From contig NZ_CP048409.1 of the NCBI RefSeq assembly GCF_010448835.1, positions 4,629,501 through 4,693,500 on the forward strand: DNA of 64,000 nucleotides. Direction: 5' to 3'. The position numbers and the translations under genes were made by a program. The stretch comes from Draconibacterium halophilum. GTDB lineage: Bacteria; Bacteroidota; Bacteroidia; Bacteroidales; Prolixibacteraceae. The notes beneath the pieces were generated by a model, which did no database searches, had not been told where the DNA came from, and worked only from the letters and a program-made list of their open reading frames with translations. This document shows positions 54,026-63,621 of the stretch, piece by piece; position 1 is the stretch's first letter; the number at the start of each line of letters is the position of its first letter.

Positions 54026-55269
54026 TATTTCTTCTTTTGCTGATAAGTCTTACGGTGTTTGTGCTGGCTGTTACCTTTTTTGTATTTATGAAATTTCCCG
54101 TGTTTGTTCCTTTTCGAAGGTGTTCTCCATGCTGGTCCCTCTCCAAACTGTTCCGGTAAGGGAATTTTAAATACCTCACGCTCGATCAACTCTTCGATGC
54201 GGTGAAATTTGTACATGTCGTCTTCGTTCACCAACGTAAGTGCCACCCCCGTTGAATCGGCACGGGCAGTTCTTCCCACACGGTGTACGTAGTCTTCGGC
54301 ATCGCCCGGCACATCATAGTTGATTACCAGATTAATGTCTTTTATATCAATTCCGCGGCTCATTACATCGGTGGCCACCAAAATACGAATTCGTCTTGAC
54401 CGAAATCCGTTTAGTACATTTTCGCGCTCGCGCTGTTCCAAATCCGACGATATAGCTTCGGCATCAAAACCAATCTTTTTAAGTTTCCTTGCTAATTCAT
54501 TGGTTACCCGCTTGGTAGAACAGAAGATTAATACGCTGCTGTAATCCGGATTCTCGGAAATAAGATGTGCCACCAGATCGTTCTTTTGTTTGTCGTAAAT
54601 AAGATACGCCGCCTGCAATACACCTTCAGCCGGTTTCGACATGGCAATGTTTATCTCCTTGGGTTTGTTGAGTATTTCCGATGCCAGTTTCCTGATCTTC
54701 GGAGCCATGGTAGCACTGAACATGAGCGTTTGCCGCTCTTTGGGCAAGTACGAAATGATCTTTGTAATATCTTCGTAGAAACCAATATCCAGCATACGGT
54801 CGGCCTCATCAAGAATCAGAAACTCTATTTTATCAAATTTTACATAGCCCAGATTCAGGTGTGAAATCAATTTCCCTGGAGTGGCAATAATAATATCGGC
54901 TCCTTTGGTAAGCGCCATTTTTTGCTGTCCCCATTCGTCGCCATCGCCACCGCCATACAAAGCAATGGAGTGAATTCCCATGGTGTAACCAATTCCCTGT
55001 ACCTGATGATCGATCTGCGTCGCCAACTCTCGCGTTGGTACAATTATCAGTGTAGAGGTTTCTCCTCCGGGCAAATCAGCAATTAAATCAAGTATAGGGA
55101 GCAAAAAAGCTGCGGTTTTACCTGTTCCTGTTTGCGCACAGCCGATCAGGTCATTTCCTTCGAGTATAATGGGGATGGCTTGTTCCTGAATAGGAGTAGC
55201 GTTTTTAAATCCCATGTAATCTATGGCATCTAACAAATCGTGATTAATGCCAAGTTCTTCAAACGTCAT
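54025..55269 (-). CDS. DEAD-box RNA helicase
   Basis: 414 residues. Seen: Q motif and Walker A GCAQTGTGKTAAFLLPIL, motif II LDEADRMLD, motif III MFSATMAPKI, motif VI HRVGRTARAD, then a Lys/Arg/His-rich tail (KRNKHGKFHKYKKGN). ATP-dependent RNA unwinding, as in RhlE-type proteins of ribosome assembly. It follows the oxidase operon on the same strand, with the lipocalin-like gene starting at its stop codon. Confidence 0.95.
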   Translation of the reverse strand: MTFEELGINHDLLDAIDYMGFKNATPIQEQAIPIILEGNDLIGCAQTGTGKTAAFLLPILDLIADLPGGETSTLIIVPTRELATQIDHQVQGIGYTMGIHSIALYGGGDGDEWGQQKMALTKGADIIIATPGKLISHLNLGYVKFDKIEFLILDEADRMLDIGFYEDITKIISYLPKERQTLMFSATMAPKIRKLASEILNKPKEINIAMSKPAEGVLQAAYLIYDKQKNDLVAHLISENPDYSSVLIFCSTKRVTNELARKLKKIGFDAEAISSDLEQRERENVLNGFRSRRIRILVATDVMSRGIDIKDINLVINYDVPGDAEDYVHRVGRTARADSTGVALTLVNEDDMYKFHRIEELIEREVFKIPLPEQFGEGPAWRTPSKRNKHGKFHKYKKGNSQHKHRKTYQQKKK

Positions 55270-55334
55270 TCAATTCTTTTATTATGTGCTTACAAATGTA
55301 GTGAAAATAAACTGCACGGTAAGGTTACACATCG

Positions 55335-56195
55335 CTATGTATGTACCAAACTGTCAACAATTAAAAAGATCATCATAAAAAGGTAGAGGAAGTTGAGTTT
55401 GTAAAATGATGGGCGCACTTTAAATTCTTCCTGAACAAAAACAGCCATGGTTAACGACGAAAGCAGGTAAAAAATGTAGAATAGCAGCAAAAACATGATG
55501 AGTTTGTTGCCGATAACAAAAAAAATAACCAGAAAGGCCGATGCCACTGTTGTGAGAATCCAGGTGTAAGTAACGCGTTTTATTTGTACGTTGGTAAACA
55601 GCTGGGTAAGACTGGGCATTTTTGCCAGTTTGTACTGCTCGCCAAACATAAGCAGCAGCAACCAAAAATGTGGAATTTGACCGATAAAAAAGAATGCGGC
55701 TACCAAAAGAATCACTTCAGAACTAAGACTTCCGCCTGCTCCTGCCCAGCCTATCATGGGGGGAATTGCCCCAACCATCGATCCGGGAATTACGGCAAAA
55801 GCCGATACTTTTTTCAGAGGCGTGTATACTCCGTTGTAAAAAAACAGCGTAGACCAGCTTAATAGTAAAGCAAGAGGTGGATTACTTAAAATAAGAATGA
55901 TGGAGCCAAACACTGCAAAACCAATAGCTACTAATAATGCATTTTGAGGGCTGATTTTACCGGTTGGCAGCGGACGGTCTTTTGTACGTGGCATTTGTGC
56001 ATCAATGTCGCGCTCCTGCCAATGATTAATAACGCCTGAACTGCAAGCCATTAAAAACACTCCGACTGTCAACCACCATCCCTGCGCATCAACATTTCTC
56101 GTGTACAGCACATAACCGGTTAGTGCCGACAAAGCAATTGGCAATGAAATTCGCACTTTGCCCAGTTCGTATATTATTTTTAATTGTTGTTTCAT
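55335..56195 (-). CDS. ctaB: protoheme IX farnesyltransferase (haem O synthase)
   Basis: 286 residues, seven to nine transmembrane segments of the UbiA family. Seen: NHWQERDIDAQMPRTKDRPL (the DxxD-type motif with MxRTxxRPL) and GAIPPMIGWAGAG. Adds the farnesyl tail to haem b for the haem A of the neighbouring caa3 oxidase. Last gene of the oxidase cluster. Also known as cyoE. Confidence 0.95.
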   Translation of the reverse strand: MKQQLKIIYELGKVRISLPIALSALTGYVLYTRNVDAQGWWLTVGVFLMACSSGVINHWQERDIDAQMPRTKDRPLPTGKISPQNALLVAIGFAVFGSIILILSNPPLALLLSWSTLFFYNGVYTPLKKVSAFAVIPGSMVGAIPPMIGWAGAGGSLSSEVILLVAAFFFIGQIPHFWLLLLMFGEQYKLAKMPSLTQLFTNVQIKRVTYTWILTTVASAFLVIFFVIGNKLIMFLLLFYIFYLLSSLTMAVFVQEEFKVRPSFYKLNFLYLFMMIFLIVDSLVHT

Positions 56196-56327
56196 TATTA
56201 ATTTTGAACCACATTAGGCACATAGATCACTACTCTTTGCATTTTGTTTTTGTCTACTGCCTATTTATTCCAAGATATTATAATCAGTATTCGACATTCA
56301 ACATTCCTTTGTTTTTTTGCCTTGTTG

Positions 56328-57278
56328 CTAGTTCAATGTTTTCAGATATTCAATAATATTGTCGATGTCGTCATCCGAAAGCTGCCCTTCGTACGAAAGC
56401 ATTAATCCTTTATTAAAGCCCTCAACCACATCGGCATTTGGCTCGTAAATTGATTTTCGGATGTATTCTTCATCCACCGTAACCTGACGTGTTTCACGCC
56501 CGGTTTCAACAGTATGCTCTGCGCCCCAAATTCCTTTAAAACTTGGTCCAACCAGCCTTGTTCCGTCTAAAGTATGACAAGCAAAACAACCGATATTTTG
56601 CATAATACGTTTTCCGGTAGCTGCCGGCGAGTCAATTTCGGCCGCCGAAGCTGCAACATTAGTTGTATCGGCGATCCAGGTTTGAAACGCAGAATCTTCC
56701 ATAACCTCCACATAGGTATACATGTACGAGTGCTGCAATCCACAATACTCGGCACAATACAGTTCGTAGGTTCCAACTTTTTGCGGCTCAAACCACATGA
56801 AGTTATCTTTTTTCCCGGGAACCATATCTTGTTTCACACGAAAAGCCGGAATGTAAAGACTGTGTAATACATCCATTGCCATAAGATTCAATTTTATGGG
56901 CTGGTCTTTTGGCAGAAAAAGCGTATCGGTACGACGTCCATTTTCGTATTCAAAACTAAAGTTCCACATACGTCCGTAAGCGGTAATTTCCATAGCATCT
57001 TTTGGCGCTCGTTGCATGGGTTTCCAACCTGCCCAGCCGTAGTAAAACATCAGCATGGTTAAAAGAAACGGAACAACGGTCCAAACGATTTCAAGTTTTG
57101 TACTTCCTTCAATCTGTGTTGCTTTTGGGTTCTTTTTCTTGTTATATTTAAAAATAAACACAAGCATTACTACCGTTAGCCCAATAAGGAACAAAAACGA
57201 TATGCCCATTATAACAAGAAATGCAGTATCGACACCCTGAACAAAATTAGAAGCTTTGGTTATTTCTGAGCTATACAT
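56328..57278 (-). CDS. coxB: caa3-type cytochrome c oxidase subunit II with fused cytochrome c domain
   Basis: 316 residues. Two N-terminal transmembrane helices, a periplasmic cupredoxin domain with the CuA site (YCAEYCGLQHSYM), then a C-terminal cytochrome c domain with the haem motif CFACH (about residue 245) and axial Met candidate in KGLMLSYEG. The fused haem c marks the caa3 type. It follows the subunit IV gene by 2 nt. Confidence 0.96.
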   Translation of the reverse strand: MYSSEITKASNFVQGVDTAFLVIMGISFLFLIGLTVVMLVFIFKYNKKKNPKATQIEGSTKLEIVWTVVPFLLTMLMFYYGWAGWKPMQRAPKDAMEITAYGRMWNFSFEYENGRRTDTLFLPKDQPIKLNLMAMDVLHSLYIPAFRVKQDMVPGKKDNFMWFEPQKVGTYELYCAEYCGLQHSYMYTYVEVMEDSAFQTWIADTTNVAASAAEIDSPAATGKRIMQNIGCFACHTLDGTRLVGPSFKGIWGAEHTVETGRETRQVTVDEEYIRKSIYEPNADVVEGFNKGLMLSYEGQLSDDDIDNIIEYLKTLN

Positions 57279-57280
57279 AG

Positions 57281-57571
57281 TTATACTCTATAGAGGTAAT
57301 CTAAAAAGGTCATCACAATTACAATCAAAAAAATGGCAAAAACAAGGGCCACCATAAGTTTTATGTATGGTTTGTCGTATTTCAGGTGCATAAAAAAAGT
57401 TAACACCAAGGCCGATTTTACTACGGCAAACAACAACGCTGCGGCTACGGTAAATTCACCCAATTCTATTGAGGTAATTCCTATAGATGCAAAGGTGAGT
57501 GCCAGCAAAGCAACCAACACAATAACATATAAACGATATGGAACAATATGATGATGTTTATCTTCTGACAT
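57281..57571 (-). CDS. caa3 oxidase subunit IV
   Basis: 96 residues, three transmembrane helices: a His-rich start (EDKHHHIVPYRLY), then YVIVLVALLALTFASIGI, KSALVLTFFMHLKYDK and a last helix. This matches the cytochrome C oxidase subunit IV (COX4_pro_2/CtaF) family. 9 nt after the subunit III stop. Confidence 0.88.
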   Translation of the reverse strand: MSEDKHHHIVPYRLYVIVLVALLALTFASIGITSIELGEFTVAAALLFAVVKSALVLTFFMHLKYDKPYIKLMVALVFAIFLIVIVMTFLDYLYRV

Positions 57572-57580
57572 GATTTTAGT

Positions 57581-58210
57581 TTAATGGATTAGATAAAATA
57601 GCGGAAACAGGAAAATCCAGATCAGGTCGACAAGGTGCCAGTACAAACCACAATTATCGAGTAACGACGGACGTTTGGCATTTACCTTGCCGTTGCTGAC
57701 ACCTTTAATTGCAAAAACCATAATTATCAGCCCAACAATAATATGCAGGGCGTGAAGGCCGGTCATTACAAAATACAGCCCAAAGAAAAGGATTTCGCCC
57801 TGGCTCATTTCGTTCAGCATTTGCTCCGATCCCGGCCAGATTCCGTGCGAGAATTTTATGCCCCACTCAAAATACTTATTCACCAAAAAGCCAATACCAA
57901 TAATGAAAGTTATTACCACCAGTGCAATGGCCACTTTTTTGTGTCCTTTTTGCAAAGCAGTGGTCGACATGGCAATCGTCATACTACTTACTAACAGAAT
58001 AACGGTATTAAACGCGCCAATAAAGGTATTTAGCTCTTCGGCCGCCAGGTGAAAGGCGTCGGGATTAAGATAACGATAAACCGAGTAAACAATAAACAGG
58101 CCGCCAAACAACAGTAGTTCGGTAAATATAAACAGCCACATTCCGATTTTGGACGATTCAGGATCGTACATGTCGGGGTGCTCCACATGAGCATGTTGAT
58201 GTTCAGCCAT
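57581..58210 (-). CDS. coxC: cytochrome c oxidase subunit III
   Basis: 209 residues from the ATG at 58210 (MAEHQHAHVEHPD), which lies 1 nt after the coxA stop; an ATG at 58219 is also possible, the longer start at 58264 lies inside coxA. Five transmembrane helices. Seen: KIGMWLFIFTELLLFGGLF and GLHALHIIVGLI, with HLVDLIWIFLFPLFYL at the end, all typical of subunit III. Confidence 0.95.
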   Translation of the reverse strand: MAEHQHAHVEHPDMYDPESSKIGMWLFIFTELLLFGGLFIVYSVYRYLNPDAFHLAAEELNTFIGAFNTVILLVSSMTIAMSTTALQKGHKKVAIALVVITFIIGIGFLVNKYFEWGIKFSHGIWPGSEQMLNEMSQGEILFFGLYFVMTGLHALHIIVGLIIMVFAIKGVSNGKVNAKRPSLLDNCGLYWHLVDLIWIFLFPLFYLIH

Positions 58211-58211
58211 A

Positions 58212-59825
58212 TTAGTCATAGTTATAAGGTCCGTCTTTTTCTCCCAAAACAGGTTCTTTCTCAAAATTTAATACCGGTGGCGGCGAAGTAACTGTCCATT
58301 CCAGTGTCTTACTGTGCCACGGATTCATTTCTGCAGGCTCTCCCTTTCGCGCCGAGCGAATCAGGTTAACAACAATGATGATAAAACCGGTTACCAATAC
58401 CCACGAGCCAATAGTGCTCAGGATATTTCCTCCATGGAACTCTTCGAGGTAGTCGTAATAACGCCGTGGCATGCCCATCATTCCAAGATAGAACATGGGC
58501 GAATACAACGCCAGAAAACCAATGGTGAAAATCAGCCAGCCAACATTGGCCCAGGCCTTATCATACATTCTTCCAAATATTTTTGGGAACCAGTAGTGCA
58601 TTGCCGCAAAAAAGGCAAAGCCTGTTCCTCCAAAAACAATGTAATGGAAATGGGCAACAACAAAGGCAGTATCGTGCACATAAATATCGGTAGCCAGCGC
58701 ACCTAAAACCAGGCCACTTAAACCACCAACCATAAACACAAAAATAAATGACACTGCCCAGTAAAAGGGCGTTTGAATATTGATCGATCCTTTATACATC
58801 GTCGATATCCAGTTAAATACTTTTATTGCACTTGGTATAGCCACAATAAATGTGAGGAGCGAAAAATAGTATTGTGCGGTTCCACTCATCCCGGCAGTAA
58901 ACATGTGGTGCCCCCAAACCAGGTAGCCTACAAATGCAATAGCCATAGTGGAAACAATAATTGCTTTATATCCAAAAATATGTTTTTGCGAGAATGTTGG
59001 AATAATTTCGGAAATGGCTCCCATTGCCGGCAATATCATAATATAAACCGCCGGGTGCGAATAAATCCAAAACAGGTGTTGGTAAAGTACCGGATCTCCG
59101 CCTAGTGCCGGATCAAAAATACCTATTCCGAAAACCCGTTCGAGTGCAACCAAAACCAAGGTGATACCAATAACCGGAGTTGCCAGTAATTGTATCCAGG
59201 CTGTTCCGTACAATGTCCAAATGAACAGGGGCAGTTTTGTCCATTTCATTCCGGGGCACCGAAGACGGTGAATAGTCACCAAAAAGTTTAATCCGGTAAG
59301 GATGGATGAAAAGCCCAAAACAAATGCCCCGAATATGGCGGGCAACAGATTGGTTCCACTCTTAAAACTGTAAGGTGCGTAAAACGTCCAACCAGTATCG
59401 GGCGTACCTGATCCAAATAGTAAAGCACTAAGGACCAAAAACACTCCGGCAACATACAACCACCACGAAAGCAGGTTCAGCTTTGGAAAGGCCACATCTT
59501 TTGCACCAATCATTATGGGCATCATCAGGTTACCAAAAACTGCCGGTAACCCGGGCACAACTACCATAAAAATCATTATAACTCCATGAACAGTAAATGT
59601 TGCATTGTAGGTCTGTGCCTCCATAATGGTTTTACCGGGCGCCAAAAGCTCAAATTTCATGGCCAGCCCCAACAAAACACCCGTTGTAAACATGGCAGCT
59701 ATCGAATACAAATAAAGAAGACCAATACGTTTATGGTCAGTAGATAAAATCCATCCAAGCAAACCCTTGTATTTTCCCTGATAGGTTAAGTAATTTGCTC
59801 CATTAACAGCATTTGTTGTATGCAT
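58212..59825 (-). CDS. coxA: caa3-type cytochrome c oxidase subunit I (A2/YS type)
   Basis: 537 residues, twelve transmembrane helices. Haem-copper catalytic subunit: low-spin haem His in FTVHGVIMIFMV, CuB ligands in YSHPAVYIMILPAMG and WGHHMFTAGM, haem a3 and a ligands in FVVAHFHYIVFGG. In the helix VI motif the usual Glu of HPEVY is Ala and is preceded by Tyr-Ser. That YSHPAVY form defines the A2 subfamily, known from Rhodothermus caa3, where Tyr-Ser stands in for the proton-gating Glu. It starts 5 nt after the Sco gene. Confidence 0.97.
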   Translation of the reverse strand: MHTTNAVNGANYLTYQGKYKGLLGWILSTDHKRIGLLYLYSIAAMFTTGVLLGLAMKFELLAPGKTIMEAQTYNATFTVHGVIMIFMVVVPGLPAVFGNLMMPIMIGAKDVAFPKLNLLSWWLYVAGVFLVLSALLFGSGTPDTGWTFYAPYSFKSGTNLLPAIFGAFVLGFSSILTGLNFLVTIHRLRCPGMKWTKLPLFIWTLYGTAWIQLLATPVIGITLVLVALERVFGIGIFDPALGGDPVLYQHLFWIYSHPAVYIMILPAMGAISEIIPTFSQKHIFGYKAIIVSTMAIAFVGYLVWGHHMFTAGMSGTAQYYFSLLTFIVAIPSAIKVFNWISTMYKGSINIQTPFYWAVSFIFVFMVGGLSGLVLGALATDIYVHDTAFVVAHFHYIVFGGTGFAFFAAMHYWFPKIFGRMYDKAWANVGWLIFTIGFLALYSPMFYLGMMGMPRRYYDYLEEFHGGNILSTIGSWVLVTGFIIIVVNLIRSARKGEPAEMNPWHSKTLEWTVTSPPPVLNFEKEPVLGEKDGPYNYD

Positions 59826-59830
59826 AAAGT

Positions 59831-60648
59831 TTAGTTTAATTTACCTTTTTTCTTTGGTTTTAATACCAGGTACAGCAGTAAAACCAATGCGAAAAACAGA
59901 ATTATGCTTCCGCTAACTTTAGTTATATTTAATACATATGTTTGTCCTTGCGGATCGTAAGAATAACAGAAACGAAGTACTTTATTCAGTGTTGGTCCTG
60001 ACTTTCCTTTCGAGGCTTCTATTATGGCCATTTTCCATTCGAATGGAAGAAAATACAAACCATTTAAATAACGTGTAATCTTTTCATCGGGGCTTACAAC
60101 TATTAACGATGCTGCATGCAGAAAATCGTTACCCGTTTTCTTGTATTTAAATCCTGTTGCGTTGGTAGCTTTTATAATACTTGCACTGTCGGAAACAAAA
60201 AATAACCATCCTTTTTTGCTTCTTCCACTTTCACCGGATTATTCATCAGCTGCAGGTAATTTTTCTTTTTCCGTATTCCTAAATCGATTGTTTCGCTCGG
60301 ATCAAAACTAATAGTCAGCACCTGGTAATCCTCTCCAACAACAAGATCCGATTTATCCATCACTCCGGCAACTCCTTCCATTAAAGGACTGCAAATCCCT
60401 GGGCAACGATAATACACAAAATTCAAAATGGTTGGTTTATCAATTAAATCGGCCAGCCAAACTTGTTCGCCTGCTTCATTAATCAGCAAGATACTGTCGG
60501 GTAAATAATCATCAAGATGTTCAACAACTCCAATTTCAACATCATCGTCGCTTGCAGCTGGATTAATAACACTCTGTGCATTTGCAACATTTACAAACAG
60601 AAATGTAACTGCAACAAGCATTATAATATGATATACAGTTTTTTTCAT
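59831..60648 (-). pseudogene. SCO1/SenC copper chaperone, broken by a 1-nt frameshift
   Basis: Two frames, 60172-60648 and 59831 to about 60180, give a full 272-residue Sco protein if one T is added to the T6 run (minus strand, near 60193-60198). Seen: signal peptide ending NVANAQ, the copper-binding Cys pair in YYRCPGICSPLMEG, the conserved His in NDFLHAASLIVV located in the second frame, and a C-terminal membrane helix SGSIILFFALVLLLYLVL. Sco loads the CuA site of subunit II. First gene of the oxidase operon. A sequencing error is likely since the operon is otherwise whole. Confidence 0.8.
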
Positions 60649-61319
60649 AGAAGCCAATAATTACGGCAAGGTTTATTTAGTTTTTTAAATGATATAGTAC
60701 GTTATTATTGGTTTAAAGTTTTAGAAACCCCGGTTTCTGCCGAAACACAATAATATCTTTTTACCTTATTTCATACTTAAAACCACAAAATACTGATAAT
60801 GTTTATGTAAAGAATCAGTTTCTTTTGTTTTTTTACCGATCACCTACTTCTGTTATATACATTAGAAAAAAATAAAAATATTTAAAGGCTTGAATTTTCT
60901 GGGAATCATGTAGCTTTATCCGATTCAACTAACAACGAGTGCTTATTTAGAATATGCTTTACAGCATACTTTTACATGATTTAAGTCGCAAACAAGTAGG
61001 TCTTAATCCAGCAAAAAAATCTTTTATAAACACCCCCAAAATGTAATTGTTCATCAAAAAAAATATATTTCTTTATGTCCTAAAACCTATCTGTTCATAT
61101 ATCAAGTTATTATACTAAAAATAATATTTTACAGATGCACGAAAACGCTGTAACTAACTCACTTATAACATATAAAGTCCTTTTTGTCTTTTATTGTTAG
61201 CTTGCTTTTAATAGTTTGTTGCTTTGCGCTTATTTTATAAATTCGTAAGGTTGAGAAGCTATATTTAGCTGAGTTAACTATTAATTTCAGTGCCATAGTT
61301 GTAAAAAAAATGTCTGTTT
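60649..61319. other. AT-rich divergent promoter region between Sco/cox and the FeS-NrfD module
   Basis: About 670 bp without a gene. On the plus strand TTG (60890-60892), 18 nt, TAGCTTTA (60911-60918) is a near-consensus promoter, which would give a leader of about 395 nt for the FeS gene. A small hairpin, TATGC-TTTACA-GCATA with TTTT, follows near 60953. No minus-strand promoter was recognised for the oxidase operon. Confidence 0.4.
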
Positions 61320-62237
61320 ATGGAAAATAAATCACGCAGAAACTTCGTAAAAAAACTGGGTGTATCGATTGGTGCAGCCGGATTAGTTGGAGGTTCCAGT
61401 ATATTAAGTTCGTGCAACCAGGTGGAAACCGCCTCGGGCGATACAATCACGCTACTTACATCAAGCGGAAACCTTGTTGAAGTAGACAAATCACAGCTTA
61501 AACCTGCAGAAATGCCGAGTCTTTCCGAAAATCAGAAACGGGGAAGAGCAGGATTACCAAACCGCAAATGGGTAATGGTTATCGATTTATCGAAATGCCG
61601 GAATGCACGCGAATGCATGAAAGGCTGTCAAAACCATCACCAATTGCGCCCTGAGCAACACCATATTAATGTATTGCAAATGCAGGATGCTGAACACACG
61701 GCTCCGTATTACATGCCAAAACCATGTCAGCACTGCGATAATCCACCATGTACAAAAGTATGCCCTGTTAACGCCACTTTTAAACGCGAAGATGGCATTG
61801 TTCTCATTGATAATGAGCGCTGTATTGGTTGTCGTTTTTGTATTGCCGCGTGTCCTTATTCTGCCAGGGTATTTAACTGGTTTGAGCCACGCGATGCTGA
61901 AAAATACGAAGGCGTTACTTATAACATTGAAGCCAACGTACCTCAGAAAAAAGGTACCATTACAAAATGTTTGTTTAGTGCCGATCGTTTGCGCGATGGA
62001 AAACTTCCAACCTGTGTTTCGTCGTGCCCCAACGGAGTGTATTGGTTTGGCGACCAAAACGAAGACGCTGTTACAAACGGAACCACTCACGAGACCACCG
62101 TTTTCAGTAAATTAATTAAAGACAATGCTGCTTACACTATAATGGAAGAATTGGGAACCAAACCTCGTGTTTACTACCTGCCACCAAAAGACAGAGCTTT
62201 CCCCTTTCAAGGCGAAATAGAAGACAACCACTCATAA
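61320..62237 (+). CDS. Tat-exported 4Fe-4S dicluster-type protein (PsrB/NrfC/HybA family)
   Basis: 305 residues. Twin-arginine signal SRRNFVKKLGVSIGAAGL, followed by a Cys (LSSCNQ) that might be lipidated. Four Cys groups: CRNARECMKGC, CQHCDNPPCTKVCP, CIGCRFCIAACPYS and CLFSADRLRDGKLPTCVSSC, enough for four clusters. Moves electrons between a quinol-reacting membrane subunit and a periplasmic partner. 19 nt before the NrfD-like gene. Confidence 0.93.
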   Translation: MENKSRRNFVKKLGVSIGAAGLVGGSSILSSCNQVETASGDTITLLTSSGNLVEVDKSQLKPAEMPSLSENQKRGRAGLPNRKWVMVIDLSKCRNARECMKGCQNHHQLRPEQHHINVLQMQDAEHTAPYYMPKPCQHCDNPPCTKVCPVNATFKREDGIVLIDNERCIGCRFCIAACPYSARVFNWFEPRDAEKYEGVTYNIEANVPQKKGTITKCLFSADRLRDGKLPTCVSSCPNGVYWFGDQNEDAVTNGTTHETTVFSKLIKDNAAYTIMEELGTKPRVYYLPPKDRAFPFQGEIEDNHS

Positions 62238-62256
62238 ACCGACTAAACTTTAAACG

Positions 62257-63615
62257 ATGGAAAAAACAAAATCGCCGGAAGAATCCCGGAAATTATTGGA
62301 TAAAATAACTTTCGACCTCACCCGCTCGATTGTAAAACGGGATGAGCTCACGCATTTTTGGTATTTCTTACTAATCATGTTTGCCGCCGTTGGTTTGTGG
62401 GGTTGGGGAATACAAATTCGCGACGGGTTGGGGGTTACCGGTATGCGCGACTATGTTTCGTGGGGAATGTACATTGCCAACTTTGTATTTTTTGTAGCTG
62501 TTAGTTTGATCGGTTTTTTGATTAGCTCAACACTTCATCTGCTAAAAATCAGTTGGTCGAAACCCATTTCACGGGTAGCCGAACAGATTGCAATTGCAGC
62601 GGTAGCATTGTCGGGCCTTATTATTGTAATGGATATGGGGCGTCCCGACCGCTTTCTCAACGTATTTTTACACGGTCGTTTTGCCTCGCCAATTATTTGG
62701 GATGTTACCGTGGTTACTACCTATCTTACTATTTCGGTGTTGCTCTACTACATTCCGCTTATCCCCGACCTTGCTTTGTTGCGCGATCGAGGTAGCGACG
62801 ACATTCCAAAATGGAAAATGCAGGTATATAAAATAATGGCACTAGGCTGGAAAGGAAATGCCGAACAATACAAACTGGTTTATCATGCCATGCGTGTTCT
62901 AATGATTCTAATCCTTCCGGTAGGTTTATCCATTCATACCGTTACATCGTGGCTATTTGCTGCCACCTTACGCTCGGGCTGGGATACCACTATTTTTGGT
63001 CCTTACTTTGTGGCAGGCGCTTTTGTCGCCGGTTCAGCTGCTGTAGTAATATTAATGTATGCATATAGGGTTCGTTACCGGTTAAGCGATTATTTCGAAG
63101 AACTTCACTTTGATTATATGGGGAAATTACTGGTTTTTGTTTGCCTGGTGTACCTGTATTTTAATATCAACGAATTTTGGGTACCGGCCTATAAAATGAA
63201 AACAGCAGAAGGAATTCACCTACGCAACCTGTTTATCGGAAGCTATGCTCCAATGTTTTGGTCGGCTCAAATACTGGGATTACTCCTCCCCATATTCCTG
63301 ATGCTTTTCAGGTATTTTAGGAAACCGGTGCCTTTAACCATAATATCAGTATTTGTACTTATAGCCTCGTGGATAAAACGATATATAATTGTTATTCCAA
63401 CCCTGGAGCATCCGTTTTTACCGATACAAAATGTACCCGAGCATTTCAAACACTATTCGCCAACAAGTACAGAGATCATGATCACCATTTTTTCATTTAT
63501 GGCAGCTCTGCTCATAATTACTGTATTGGCAAAAATGTTTCCGGTAATAACTATTTGGGAATATGCCGAAGAAAAAGGCATCGACAAAAAATTTCTTGCT
63601 GAACCGAAAAAATAA
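62257..63615 (+). CDS. NrfD/PsrC-family membrane subunit
   Basis: 452 residues, about ten transmembrane helices. Seen: YVSWGMYIANFVFFVAVSL and MDMGRPDRFLNVFLHGRFAS, the typical NrfD motifs, the latter near the quinol site. Membrane quinol oxidoreductase subunit. It is followed by a cytochrome c gene after 6 nt, so the module resembles the FeS-NrfD-cytochrome c core of alternative complex III. No ActA/ActE-like genes are in view. Confidence 0.93.
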   Translation: MEKTKSPEESRKLLDKITFDLTRSIVKRDELTHFWYFLLIMFAAVGLWGWGIQIRDGLGVTGMRDYVSWGMYIANFVFFVAVSLIGFLISSTLHLLKISWSKPISRVAEQIAIAAVALSGLIIVMDMGRPDRFLNVFLHGRFASPIIWDVTVVTTYLTISVLLYYIPLIPDLALLRDRGSDDIPKWKMQVYKIMALGWKGNAEQYKLVYHAMRVLMILILPVGLSIHTVTSWLFAATLRSGWDTTIFGPYFVAGAFVAGSAAVVILMYAYRVRYRLSDYFEELHFDYMGKLLVFVCLVYLYFNINEFWVPAYKMKTAEGIHLRNLFIGSYAPMFWSAQILGLLLPIFLMLFRYFRKPVPLTIISVFVLIASWIKRYIIVIPTLEHPFLPIQNVPEHFKHYSPTSTEIMITIFSFMAALLIITVLAKMFPVITIWEYAEEKGIDKKFLAEPKK

Positions 63616-63621
63616 AAGAAC

